A DNA stretch of 42,723 nucleotides from Clostridium sp. (GTDB lineage Bacteria > Bacillota > Clostridia > Clostridiales > Clostridiaceae), in NCBI RefSeq assembly GCF_016650035.1, contig NZ_JAENWM010000026.1, forward strand, positions 1 to 42,723, read 5' to 3'. This document shows, piece after piece, positions 17,283 to 25,772 of the stretch. The position numbers and the translations under genes are program-made. Numbering within the stretch: position 1 is the stretch's first letter; each line of letters opens with the position of its first letter. The notes beneath the pieces are model-generated. The model did no database searches, had not been told where the DNA came from, and worked only from the letters and a program-made list of their open reading frames with translations.

Positions 17283-19274
17283 ATGGATAATAAATATAAT
17301 AACTTTAGTGTTAATAATAAAATATATATGGTGACCATGGCCCTACTCATATGTATAATATTTTATTATGGACACATTGAAGCAGGAATGCTAGCACTTG
17401 GATTATACGCAATACTAGTAGTGTATAATATTTACAACTCAAAAGTTAAAAAAAGTGAATGGAAAAAATTCATCGAAAACTTTTCATCTAAACTTGATAT
17501 AGCAACCACAAGTACTTTAGTAAAGCTTCCTTTTCCATTATTAATAATAGGTTATACGGGAAACATTTTATGGTATAATCAGAGTGTAACTACAATGCTC
17601 GAAGGTGAAGATCTTTTAAATAAAAACATTAAAGATATAATTAAGGAACTTAACCTAAAACAAGTTTTAGAGGGTAAGAAGAATTTATTCCCAAATGTTA
17701 AAATAAAAGATAATTTTTACGAAGTTTATACTAATATGGTGGATACAAACGAAAATAAAAATATTAAAGATAAGATTATGCTTTTATATTTTTACGATAT
17801 AACGGAAAAAACTAATCTAATAAAAAGTATTAACGGTAATAGAGAAAGTGTTATGCTAGTAGAGGTTGATAATCTCGATGATGTTATTAAAACTACAGAT
17901 GAAGATAAGGCGCCACTCCTTATGGCAGATATTGAAAGAACAATAAACAGCTATGGACAGAGTGTGAATGCTGTGGTAAAAAAATATACATCCAATAAAT
18001 ATGTTATTATAGTTCAAGATAAGTATATTGAAAAAGAAATAGAAAAAAAGTTTGATATACTAGATAATGTTCGAGAAATAAGTAATGGAAACAAACTTGC
18101 AGTTACTCTAAGTATAGGAGTAGGAAGAGGAGAAGATACACCTCTTAAAAACTTTGAATTTGCTAGATCGGCTAAGGAGCTTGCCTTAGGTAGGGGGGGA
18201 GACCAGGTTGTAGTAAAAAAAGGTGATAAACTATCTTTCTTCGGAGGAAAAACAAAAGAAGTTGAAAAAAGAACTAAGGTTCGCGCAAGGGTTATTGCTC
18301 ATGTATTAATGGATTTAGTAAATGAGAGTGACGCAATTTTCATTATGGGTCATAAAAATCCCGATGCTGATTGTTTAGGTTCTGCCATAGGACTGTATAG
18401 TGTTATTAAAAACTTAAATAAAGAATGTTATATTATTTTAGAAGGAATAAATACTGGCATAAAAAGTATGATGGATATAATATCAGAAGATGTAGATTAT
18501 AAAAATACTTTTATAACAACCGAAAAATTTAAAAGTGTTAAAAAATCAAATAATCTGCTTATATTAGTAGATGTTCATAATGAAAGCTATGTGCAAAACT
18601 TTGAAATAGTTAAAGAAGTAGAAAAAGTAGTTATAATTGACCATCATAGAAAGTCACCGGATTTTATACAGGGTGCAGTGGTTAGCTATATGGAACCTTA
18701 TGCGTCATCTGCTTCTGAATTAGTTACTGAAATGATTCAATATATGGTAGATAAACCAAAGCTTAAACATATAGAAGCGGTGTGCCTTTTGGCAGGGATA
18801 TGTGTGGATACAAAGAATTTTTATTTTAAAACAGGGGTTAGGACATTTGAAGCTGCTGCTTTCTTAAGGCGTCATGGTGCAGATAGTTTGGATGTGAAAA
18901 AAATGTTTTCTGATGACCTAAATGTTTATTTAAAAAGAACTGATATTATAAGATCAGCAAAAGTTGAAAATGAAATTGCCGTAGCAGTTTGTCCAAAAGC
19001 TATAGAAGATACAGTACTCGCTGCTCAGGCAGCAGATGAACTTCTAAACATTACTGGTATCGAAGCGTCATTTGTAGTTGTTAAAATAGGAGATGAAATA
19101 TTTATTAGCGGAAGGTCTCTTGGAAAAATAAATGTGCAGTTAATCCTGGAGACTTTAGGGGGAGGCGGACATATGACTATGGCTGGAACAAAATTTACGT
19201 CACTTACAATGGAAGAAGTAGTAGCAAAATTAAATAGTGCTATACAGGAATACTTAAGGGAAGGTGGAAAATAA
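17283..19274 (+). CDS. gdpP: DHH family phosphodiesterase GdpP (c-di-AMP phosphodiesterase)
   Basis: 663 residues: two N-terminal transmembrane helices (about 14-29 and 33-50), a PAS-like domain (about 75-180), a degenerate GGDEF domain (185-315, no GGDEF motif; ends [17 protein letters not shown]), then DHH (HKNPDAD 357-363, VDVH 429-432, IDHH 452-455) and DHHA1 ([13 protein letters not shown] near the C-terminus). All metal-binding motifs for c-di-AMP to pApA hydrolysis are present. ATG 17283 follows GGGGG. Its TAA overlaps the rplI ATG (TAATG), implying translational coupling. Confidence 0.95.
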   Translation: MDNKYNNFSVNNKIYMVTMALLICIIFYYGHIEAGMLALGLYAILVVYNIYNSKVKKSEWKKFIENFSSKLDIATTSTLVKLPFPLLIIGYTGNILWYNQSVTTMLEGEDLLNKNIKDIIKELNLKQVLEGKKNLFPNVKIKDNFYEVYTNMVDTNENKNIKDKIMLLYFYDITEKTNLIKSINGNRESVMLVEVDNLDDVIKTTDEDKAPLLMADIERTINSYGQSVNAVVKKYTSNKYVIIVQDKYIEKEIEKKFDILDNVREISNGNKLAVTLSIGVGRGEDTPLKNFEFARSAKELALGRGGDQVVVKKGDKLSFFGGKTKEVEKRTKVRARVIAHVLMDLVNESDAIFIMGHKNPDADCLGSAIGLYSVIKNLNKECYIILEGINTGIKSMMDIISEDVDYKNTFITTEKFKSVKKSNNLLILVDVHNESYVQNFEIVKEVEKVVIIDHHRKSPDFIQGAVVSYMEPYASSASELVTEMIQYMVDKPKLKHIEAVCLLAGICVDTKNFYFKTGVRTFEAAAFLRRHGADSLDVKKMFSDDLNVYLKRTDIIRSAKVENEIAVAVCPKAIEDTVLAAQAADELLNITGIEASFVVVKIGDEIFISGRSLGKINVQLILETLGGGGHMTMAGTKFTSLTMEEVVAKLNSAIQEYLREGGK

Positions 19275-19714
19275 TGAAGGTTATATTATTAAAAGATATT
19301 AAAAGTGTAGGTAAAGTGGGCGATGTGATAAATGCTGCAGATGGGTATGCCAGGAATTTTTTATTTCCTAGGAAACTTGCTGAGGAAGCTACAGATGCCA
19401 ATATGCACATATTAAATAGGAAAGATGAAAATGAAAGAAAAAAGAAGACTTCTGAAATTGAAGAGGCGCAGAAATTAGCTAATGAGCTTAAAGATAAAGT
19501 TATAAAAATGGTTATGAAAGCTGGAGAAAATGGAAAACTTTTTGGAGCAATTACAACTAAAGATATAGCAGTAGCTTTAAATAAACAATGTAATTTAGAT
19601 ATTGATAAAAAGAAAATAGTAACAGACACAATAAAATTATTAGGAACTTATGATGTAGAAATTAAAATATATCCAGAAATATCTACTAAGATAAAAGTTC
19701 TTGTTTGTGAGTAA
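19274..19714 (+). CDS. rplI: 50S ribosomal protein L9
   Basis: 146 residues: the N-terminal rRNA-binding domain [36 protein letters not shown] is textbook L9, followed by the long connecting helix and C-terminal domain ([16 protein letters not shown]). The start overlaps the gdpP stop by one base. gdpP-rplI-lonC/dnaB order is common to Firmicutes. Confidence 0.97.
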   Translation: MKVILLKDIKSVGKVGDVINAADGYARNFLFPRKLAEEATDANMHILNRKDENERKKKTSEIEEAQKLANELKDKVIKMVMKAGENGKLFGAITTKDIAVALNKQCNLDIDKKKIVTDTIKLLGTYDVEIKIYPEISTKIKVLVCE

Positions 19715-19740
19715 TAATTATATAAAACGGAGGGGGGAAA

Positions 19741-19779
19741 CGCTTTAGTAAATAAATGATAGTTTTATTTATTAGAGCG
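19741..19779 (+). other. 39-nt hairpin in the lonC leader
   Basis: A 16-bp stem (19741-19756 with 19764-19779, two G-U pairs) with a 7-nt loop. It is preceded at once by a strong Shine-Dalgarno-like run CGGAGGGGGG (19728-19737) and followed 8 nt later by an in-frame TTG (19788). No T-run follows, so it is not a simple terminator. It may place the ribosome-binding site next to the TTG or block translation. Confidence 0.6.
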
Positions 19780-19823
19780 GACTAATTTTGAATACATTAT
19801 TCGTTAATAAAGCAGGAGAAGAG

Positions 19824-21683
19824 ATGGCAAAAGATGCGTTACCAATAGATACCCAAATTGACGTTTTATATGAAATAATGAGAAATGTAATAGATGAGAG
19901 TAGTATAAAAGCGAAAACTGTAAAGTTTAAACTTCAAAAATATATTAAAAGTGATGATATATATAGAAGAGCATATGCTTTAAATAAAATTATTAGTAAT
20001 GGTAAAGGTATAGAAGTAGTACCTAACAAGAAAAATATACATGAGGTGCTAGACAATACTAATGAGTGGCTCACTGAAGAAATAGCTAAAAGATATGTCC
20101 AAAATAAGATTGAGGCTGAAGTAGAAAAAAACCTAATGGAAAAGCAAGATAAGTATATTGACGAAGTAAGACTTGGTATAATTAAGAAACAAAAGGGTCC
20201 TGAAAATGCTAAAACACTTAAAAAATATGAAGAGTTAAAAGCACTTGATAGGAGAAAACTTACTAAAAATATACAAGCTATTTTAAGACCAGAGTGTTTT
20301 AACGAGATAGTTGGACAAGAAAGAGCAATAAAATCTCTGCTATCTAAAATGGCATCGCCATATCCTCAACATATTATTCTTTATGGACCGCCAGGCATTG
20401 GTAAAACCACTGCAGCTAGGCTTGCTCTTGAGGAAGCTAAAAAGTTAAGCTATACAATTTACGATAAAGATGCTAAATTCGTAGAGGTGGATGGTACAAC
20501 GCTGAGATGGGACCCAAGAGAAATAACAAATCCACTACTCGGTTCTGTACACGACCCAATATATCAGGGAAGTAAAAGAGATTTAGCTGATGTTGGAATC
20601 CCAGAACCAAAAACGGGTCTTGTAACAAAGGCTCATGGAGGGGTATTATTTATTGACGAAATAGGAGAACTCGATAGCATACTCCAAAATAAATTACTTA
20701 AAGTATTAGAAGATAAAAGAGTTGAATTTTCATCATCATATTACGATCCTGAGGATGAAAACACACCTAAATATATAAAATATTTGTTTGATAAAGGTGC
20801 TCCAGCAGATTTTGTTTTAATAGGCGCTACAACTCGTGAACCATCAGAAATAAGTCCGGCACTAAGGTCAAGGTGTACTGAAGTTTATTTCGAACCATTA
20901 TCTGCTGTGGATATTGAAAATATCGTAGTAAACGCTGCGAATAAGTTAGAGGTTGAAGTTGGTGATGGAGTTGCAGAGACTATTAGTAGATATACTATTG
21001 AGGGAAGAAAAGCTATAAATATTTTAGCGGATGCTTATGGATATGTATTGCATAATAGGGAAATATCATCTAATTCTAAAGTTAAAATTGAGGTTAAGGA
21101 TTTATTAGATATTATATCTATAAGTAGATTAACTCCATATGAAGAATTAAATAATGAGGTTAAATTTGAAGTTGGGCATATATATGGACTTGGAGTATCA
21201 GGCTATATAGGGTCAACTATTGAAATAGAAACATCAGTGTTTGAGGCAAAGGAAAGTGGTAAAGGCCAAGTAAGATTCAATGATACGGCTGGAAGTATGG
21301 CTAAGGACTCAGTATTTAATGCTGCATCCGTAATAAGAAAAACTACTAATAGAGATATAAAGGATTATGACATACATGTAAATATAATAGGTGGCGGTAA
21401 AATTGATGGACCTTCAGCGGGAGCGGCTATAACGGTATGTATAATCAGTTCACTCCTAGATAAGCCATTAAGACAAGACGTTGCAGTAACTGGAGAGATA
21501 TCACTAAGAGGCATTATAAAACCTGTAGGTGGTATATTCGAAAAAGTTTACGGCGCAAGGAGAAAGGGAATAAAGCTGGTTATACTTCCAAAGGACAATG
21601 AAAAAGAAGTACCTATTGGTCTTGTGGACATTGAAACAAAAGCTATATCAAACATAGAACAACTAATGAAATTAGTTTTTTAA
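19824..21683 (+). CDS. lonC: Lon family ATP-dependent protease LonC
   Basis: 619 residues from ATG 19824 (631 from TTG 19788). AAA+ domain: Walker A GPPGIGKTTAA at about 188-198, Walker B GGVLFIDEIGELD, and a clear arginine-finger region (SPALRSRC). The C-terminal Lon protease domain has the catalytic Ser in GGGKIDGPSAGAA and the Lys in the following helix block (GIIKPVGGIFEKVYGA). There is no large Lon N-domain, which fits the sporulation-linked LonC/LonB-like group. ATG 19824 has AGGAG 5 nt upstream and is preferred; TTG 19788 depends on the hairpin described separately. It lies between rplI and dnaB. Confidence 0.92.
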   Translation: MAKDALPIDTQIDVLYEIMRNVIDESSIKAKTVKFKLQKYIKSDDIYRRAYALNKIISNGKGIEVVPNKKNIHEVLDNTNEWLTEEIAKRYVQNKIEAEVEKNLMEKQDKYIDEVRLGIIKKQKGPENAKTLKKYEELKALDRRKLTKNIQAILRPECFNEIVGQERAIKSLLSKMASPYPQHIILYGPPGIGKTTAARLALEEAKKLSYTIYDKDAKFVEVDGTTLRWDPREITNPLLGSVHDPIYQGSKRDLADVGIPEPKTGLVTKAHGGVLFIDEIGELDSILQNKLLKVLEDKRVEFSSSYYDPEDENTPKYIKYLFDKGAPADFVLIGATTREPSEISPALRSRCTEVYFEPLSAVDIENIVVNAANKLEVEVGDGVAETISRYTIEGRKAINILADAYGYVLHNREISSNSKVKIEVKDLLDIISISRLTPYEELNNEVKFEVGHIYGLGVSGYIGSTIEIETSVFEAKESGKGQVRFNDTAGSMAKDSVFNAASVIRKTTNRDIKDYDIHVNIIGGGKIDGPSAGAAITVCIISSLLDKPLRQDVAVTGEISLRGIIKPVGGIFEKVYGARRKGIKLVILPKDNEKEVPIGLVDIETKAISNIEQLMKLVF

Positions 21684-21717
21684 CTAATACAATTAGTTTT
21701 AACTAATATAATTAGTT
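21661..21717. repeat. Alternating ATTAGTT / AACTAAT heptads between lonC and dnaB
   Basis: AACTAAT is at 21661, 21682 and 21701; its complement ATTAGTT is at 21671, 21692 and 21711. They make two dyads (21671-21688 and 21692-21707) plus flanking half-sites. The array spans the lonC stop codon and ends just before the dnaB ribosome-binding site. It could be an operator, a set of alternative RNA hairpins, or a weak terminator. Confidence 0.7.
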
Positions 21718-21732
21718 TAGGAGCGATAAAAA

Positions 21733-23064
21733 ATGGATACACCTCTTAGAAGTTTACCCTATAATTTAGAAGCAGAACAATCAATAATTGGGTCAATGCT
21801 TATTGATAAAACCGCCATATCAAGGGTGGTGGAGGTTTTAATAACTGAAGATTTTTATAGAGATTCTCATAAGGTTATATTTAACGCTATTTTTGAATTA
21901 TACCAAAAGGATACACCTATTGACATGATTACTTTACTCGAACATTTACGTTCTTCTGAAAAATTAGAAGCTTCAGGTGGAATTACATATATCTCAGAGA
22001 TAAGTAATTCAGTACCATCTACTGCTAACTTAAGTTCATATATAAAAATTGTAGATGATAAATCTATTTTAAGAAAACTTATTAGAGCTTCAACTGAGAT
22101 TATGGAGAATTGTTATAATAAGCAAGACAACGTGGAAGCAGTTATGGATCTTGCAGAACAAAAGGTATTTAATATAGCAGAGAGAAAGAATTCAAGTGAA
22201 TTAGAACCGATGAATACAGTTCTTGAGAGAGGTTTTTTAGAAATAGAAAGAATCTTTAATAATAAAGGTGAAACAACAGGTATATCTAGTGGGTTTCCAG
22301 AACTTGATGATAAAACGGCTGGATTTCAAAAGGGAGATATGATTCTTATTGCGGCAAGACCTTCTATGGGTAAAACTACTTTCGCACTAAACTTAGCTGA
22401 GTATGCAGCACTTAGGGGAGGAAAAAGCGTAGCCATATTTTCTCTGGAAATGTCTAAGGAACAGCTTTCTTATAAATTACTTTGTTCAGAAGCAAATGTT
22501 GACATGTCAAAGCTTAGACATGGTGCTTTAGAAGATAGGGATTGGGAAAACATAGCCAAAGCTTCTGGTCCCCTAGCGGCTGCTAAAATATTCATTGATG
22601 ATACAGCGGGAACTTCTGTTATGGATATGCGTTCAAAGTGTAGAAAATTAAAAATGGAGCACGGTATCGATATGATAGTTATTGACTATCTTCAACTTAT
22701 GTCTGGTAGCAATACAGAAAGTAGACAACAAGAGGTATCAGAAATATCAAGATCAATTAAAGCTCTTGCAAAAGAGATGGAGTGTCCAGTTATTGCACTA
22801 TCACAGCTATCTCGTGCACCAGAGCAGAGAGCTGACCATAGACCTATGCTATCTGACCTTAGAGAATCAGGGTCTATTGAGCAGGATGCTGACGTTGTTA
22901 TGTTCTTATACAGAGATGAGTATTATGATGCTGAAACGGAAGATAAAAATATAGCAGAGCTTATAATAGCAAAACAAAGGAATGGCCCTATAGGAACAGT
23001 TAAGCTTGCATGGATAGGTCAATTTAGTAAATTTGCAAAACTTGATGTGATTTATAGTGATTAA
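21733..23064 (+). CDS. dnaB: Replicative DNA helicase DnaB (DnaC of Bacillus)
   Basis: 443 residues: N-terminal domain (about 1-105, starts MDTPLRSLPYNLEAEQSIIGSML), linker helix, and a RecA-like helicase domain with Walker A ARPSMGKTT at 208-216, Walker B VIDYLQLM and the DLRESGSIEQDADVV motif. This is the hexameric 5'-3' helicase at the fork. ATG 21733 follows TTAGGAG. It ends the conserved origin-proximal block and is closed by a strong terminator. Confidence 0.97.
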   Translation: MDTPLRSLPYNLEAEQSIIGSMLIDKTAISRVVEVLITEDFYRDSHKVIFNAIFELYQKDTPIDMITLLEHLRSSEKLEASGGITYISEISNSVPSTANLSSYIKIVDDKSILRKLIRASTEIMENCYNKQDNVEAVMDLAEQKVFNIAERKNSSELEPMNTVLERGFLEIERIFNNKGETTGISSGFPELDDKTAGFQKGDMILIAARPSMGKTTFALNLAEYAALRGGKSVAIFSLEMSKEQLSYKLLCSEANVDMSKLRHGALEDRDWENIAKASGPLAAAKIFIDDTAGTSVMDMRSKCRKLKMEHGIDMIVIDYLQLMSGSNTESRQQEVSEISRSIKALAKEMECPVIALSQLSRAPEQRADHRPMLSDLRESGSIEQDADVVMFLYRDEYYDAETEDKNIAELIIAKQRNGPIGTVKLAWIGQFSKFAKLDVIYSD

Positions 23065-23089
23065 TCATTTACTAAATTTTTAAAACAAG

Positions 23090-23132
23090 AATAGGATAAC
23101 AAAACTTATAAAGTTTTGTTATCCTATTTTTT
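23090..23132 (+). terminator. Strong terminator after dnaB
   Basis: An 18-bp perfect stem (23090-23107 with 23111-23128) with a 3-nt loop, followed by TTTT. Confidence 0.9.
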
Positions 23133-23191
23133 ATAGATAATAACAAGAATTTTCTATTACAAATGAGCTGTTGTGGCTATTTGGTTCAATA

Positions 23192-23490
23192 TAGATATAT
23201 CTACATTTGTAGATATATCTATATATATAAATAAATATATAGGTAGATAAACATATATATTTACAAATAGGTGATTAAATAATATTTAGTTAGAGCAAAT
23301 AACGAACTGTAAAATCAAAAGAAGCCACATAGTTATGTTTTTATATAAAGATTAGTAATATATAATGAGAATAAGACAAAAGAGTAGCAAGAGGTATATA
23401 TATAAACATTTATAGATATATTTACAAATGTATATAAGTAGATATATAAATGTCTATATATAAGTTTACAAATATTTGAAAGTATTTCAA
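23192..23490. repeat. Iteron-like repeat region, candidate parC centromere
   Basis: In the 437-bp gap between the dnaB terminator and the actin-like gene, TTTACAAAT occurs at 23260, 23421 and 23465. The inverse-type ACATTT occurs at 23203 and 23406, with ATAAATGT near 23447. Two copies of TAGATATATCTA (23192-23203, 23210-23221) flank CATTTG. The repeats fall in two clusters (23192-23270 and 23400-23480) about 130 bp apart, followed by the inverted repeat TTGAAA-GTA-TTTCAA (23476-23490). Type II partition operons carry such iterons upstream of parM, where ParR binds and autoregulates. AT-richness makes some matches cheap, so this is a candidate. Confidence 0.6.
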
Positions 23491-23569
23491 TATAAAAGAA
23501 GGATATTACATTTTAATACAGAATATATAGTTATAAACCATAAAAAGAAACATTTAGGAGGATAAAAAA

Positions 23570-24625
23570 ATGAATTTAGTTGAAATATCAAAAAAATACC
23601 CTGCGCTAAGTAAAGTGTTAGCCTCTGTACTAACTGTAGACATAGGAAATACTTTTACAAAAACAAGTACGGATGTTACTTTTGCTAGTAGGGTATCATC
23701 AGTAAATAAACATGGTTCAAGGGCTACTGGAGTAAGTAACATCACTTGGAATGGAAAGTTATATACAGTGGGCAACAAAGAAGGTAAGCTTAATATGGAA
23801 GCTAACAAATACATGTCAGACCATTATAAGTTGAACTTGCTTAATGCTATTGCGCTAAGTTTTAAAGGTGAAACTAGCATAAAGGTAAGACTTGCTGTTG
23901 GACTTCCTGCGGAATACTATATAGATCATAGTGTCTCTCTTAAAAATGAGATTAAGAAGATGGAAAAGCAATCTATAACATTAAATAGTAAAACATATGA
24001 TATAGAAATTTTAGATGTACAAGTATTTAAACAAGGGGGTACACTTAGTGCTGAAACTATGGAAATATTTAGTTACCCAATGCTTCTACTTGACTTTGGT
24101 GGTGGTACTTTAGATGTATCTCATTGGAAATATGAAAAAGATGAATTTGGTAACAAGGTGCTTGGAATGACTAAGGCTAGTAGTTTTGCTCAACACGGGT
24201 TCCAGCCGATAATTGAATCTATACTAACTAAATTTAATTCTGCAGAAGGGTCTGACGGTAATTATGATATATCAGATGCTATTGAATATTTAGAAGATAA
24301 CGAACTACCATTTGGAGAATCAAATGTGTTACAAGAAATTAAGGACCAAGTGTTGAGACCGTATGTGGAGAAAGCAATAAGTTCGATTAATAGCTCTTTC
24401 AAGCCTAACATTTGTAAAGATATTAGAATAATAGGAGGTCCTGCCGAGATACTACTTGAATACTTACAAAATGAATTTATTAGAACCGAGCCAAAATTAA
24501 TAGACAATAAAAATCCTCAATGTGCTAATGCTATACTATTTGCTGAAAGATATAAGGAACTGTTAGTATTAGAATTTTTAGATGGAAATAAAGAAGTTGC
24601 TGCAACTACAGAAGTAGGATATTAA
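23570..24625 (+). CDS. ParM/StbA family actin-like ATPase
   Basis: 351 residues with the actin-fold ATP-binding signatures: phosphate 1 VDIGNTFTK at 23-31, phosphate 2 LLLDFGGGTLDV at 172-183 and the adenosine motif IRIIGGPAE near 285-293. This pattern matches plasmid segregation actins (ParM, Alp-type), which form filaments that push sister plasmids apart, not MreB or FtsA. It has about 20 extra residues before the phosphate-1 strand. ATG 23570 follows TTAGGAGG. The next gene starts 3 nt after its stop, giving the parM-parR order. Such genes are usually on plasmids; here it lies right after dnaB on the chromosome. Confidence 0.85.
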   Translation: MNLVEISKKYPALSKVLASVLTVDIGNTFTKTSTDVTFASRVSSVNKHGSRATGVSNITWNGKLYTVGNKEGKLNMEANKYMSDHYKLNLLNAIALSFKGETSIKVRLAVGLPAEYYIDHSVSLKNEIKKMEKQSITLNSKTYDIEILDVQVFKQGGTLSAETMEIFSYPMLLLDFGGGTLDVSHWKYEKDEFGNKVLGMTKASSFAQHGFQPIIESILTKFNSAEGSDGNYDISDAIEYLEDNELPFGESNVLQEIKDQVLRPYVEKAISSINSSFKPNICKDIRIIGGPAEILLEYLQNEFIRTEPKLIDNKNPQCANAILFAERYKELLVLEFLDGNKEVAATTEVGY

Positions 24626-24627
24626 TT

Positions 24628-25017
24628 ATGGGAGCACTCCGTAAAACTGTATCATCAAACTTAGGAGAGGAAACAGATAAAGATTTAATTGTTTATGTGA
24701 GCAATATGGAGAAGAAGGGTATCAATAATTCTAAACTTATAAAGCAGGCACTAAGATTTTACAGGGACTATGGAAATAAAGTTAAACAACTAGATACAGT
24801 AGATATTGCAAACATCCTGGATAACCCTGAAGTTAAAAAATATATAGGTAATATAGTTGGAGATCTTTTTAGAAGTGCTATACCAAATTCTGATTCACAA
24901 ATTAATGATATAGATATAGTTAAAAAATTAAAGAGAGAACAACAAGAGAGGGATATAGATTCTGTTGAGAGTGAGTATATGAAAAAGCTTAATTGTGTTA
25001 AAGATATGTCTTTATAG
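24628..25017 (+). CDS. Probable ParR-like DNA-binding adaptor
   Basis: 129 residues, no family recognised with certainty. Residues 4-50 (LRKTVSSNLGEETDKDLIVYVSN, then a second helix NNSKLIKQALRFYRDYG) fit a ribbon-helix-helix: one strand and two helices, with a Gly-Ile-Asn-Asn turn. The rest is charged and acidic towards the C-terminus, as in ParR adaptors whose tail caps ParM filaments. Position (3 nt after the actin-like gene, before a terminator) and size also match ParR. Expected job: bind the upstream iterons, repress the operon and couple DNA to the filament. Confidence 0.62.
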   Translation: MGALRKTVSSNLGEETDKDLIVYVSNMEKKGINNSKLIKQALRFYRDYGNKVKQLDTVDIANILDNPEVKKYIGNIVGDLFRSAIPNSDSQINDIDIVKKLKREQQERDIDSVESEYMKKLNCVKDMSL

Positions 25018-25020
25018 ATT

Positions 25021-25048
25021 GGAGTGACCAAAAGGCCATTCCTTTTTT
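25021..25048 (+). terminator. Terminator of the parMR-like operon
   Basis: GGAGTG-A-CC (25021-25029) pairs with GG-C-CATTCC (25034-25042) around an AAAA loop, followed by TTTTTT (25043-25048). Confidence 0.85.
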
Positions 25049-25140
25049 CAGTTTAAACAGATAAATCTAATACATATATTAAATCTTTTGCATATATGAT
25101 AAAATGTAGTTGGAATAAAATAATAGGAATGGGTGATTTA

Positions 25141-25458
25141 ATGTTCTGTCCAATTTGTGGGTCTCAAAATGATGATACATCAAATTTTTGTAAAACTTGT
25201 GGGATTAATTTATTAATTAATTCGGAGAAAACAGGCATAAGGAATATAAGTGAAAAGAATTGGCTAGTTGCATTATTACTATCAATTTTTCTTGGATCCT
25301 TTGGCATTCATAGGTTTTATGTGGGAAAAACAGGTACAGGAGTTTTAATGTTATTAACCTTTGGTGGATTTGGATTATGGACAATAATTGATATTATTTT
25401 GATTGCTACTAATTCATTTACGGATATAGATGGATTACACCTAAACAAAAATATTTAA
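25141..25458 (+). CDS. Zinc-ribbon TM2 domain membrane protein
   Basis: 105 residues. An N-terminal zinc ribbon CPICG...CKTCG (Cys at 3, 6, 18, 21) is followed by a TM2 domain: KNWLVALLLSIFLGSFGIHRFYVGKTGTGVLMLLTFGGFGLWTIIDIILI, two transmembrane helices linked by the GxHRFYxGK loop. The frame extends up to 25096, but ATG 25141 has AGGAATGGGTG upstream and begins directly with the zinc ribbon. Function of bacterial TM2 proteins is unknown. It has its own short transcription unit between two terminators. Confidence 0.85.
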   Translation: MFCPICGSQNDDTSNFCKTCGINLLINSEKTGIRNISEKNWLVALLLSIFLGSFGIHRFYVGKTGTGVLMLLTFGGFGLWTIIDIILIATNSFTDIDGLHLNKNI

Positions 25459-25489
25459 TAGAAGTATTGTCAACTTATTATATATTTTT

Positions 25490-25524
25490 AAGGAAGGATA
25501 ATAATTTTTTATTCCATCCTTTCT
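25490..25524. terminator. Possible terminator after the TM2 gene
   Basis: AAGGAAGGAT (25490-25499) can pair with ATCCTTTCTT (25516-25525, one G-U) with a T-rich loop. Weak T-tail on the plus strand, so only tentative. The rest of the gap to 25702 shows nothing except promoter-like TATAAT at 25674-25679. Confidence 0.45.
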
Positions 25525-25702
25525 TCATAAAGTAATCATAATATTTGAATATTTTACATAAAATGAAACATGAGGCATCACTCATATTAATTATATGCGT
25601 TTTAAATTCCCATTTAAGCATAAATATTAAAAACAATTAATTAACAATAAATGTATTTAAAGAATAATATTTGTATAATGCAATAAACATGGGGGGTGCG
25701 TT

Positions 25703-25771
25703 ATGTTTAATATATTTTCTGTGAATTATATTAAAAAACATGAGATTATAAAAGAAATACAGGAGGGTTAA
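25703..25771 (+). CDS. 22-codon leader peptide
   Basis: ATG 25703 follows the very strong Shine-Dalgarno GGGGGGTG (25690-25698) and a TATAAT at 25674-25679. The peptide starts MFNIFSVNYIKKHEIIKE and ends QEG. Its last codons contain AGGAGGG, the ribosome-binding site of the next gene, and its stop is one base before that gene's ATG. It is either a leader peptide that controls translation of the operon by coupling or a small protein. No family recognised; too short for statistical gene calling. Confidence 0.5.
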   Translation: MFNIFSVNYIKKHEIIKEIQEG

Positions 25772-25772
25772 A

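Noticed and set aside
19741-19779. rplI terminator
   Set aside because: The stem is long, but no T-run follows, and a strong Shine-Dalgarno directly precedes it.
22682-22954. 90-codon plus-strand frame inside dnaB
   Set aside because: It lies wholly within the helicase core in another frame and has no recognisable motif.
23192-23490. CRISPR array
   Set aside because: Repeats are only 9-12 bp, irregularly spaced and of both orientations, with no unique spacers of constant length and no cas gene nearby.
23101-25048. Integrated plasmid or prophage with att sites
   Set aside because: No integrase, replication initiator, transposase or flanking direct repeats seen; only the partition genes suggest plasmid origin.
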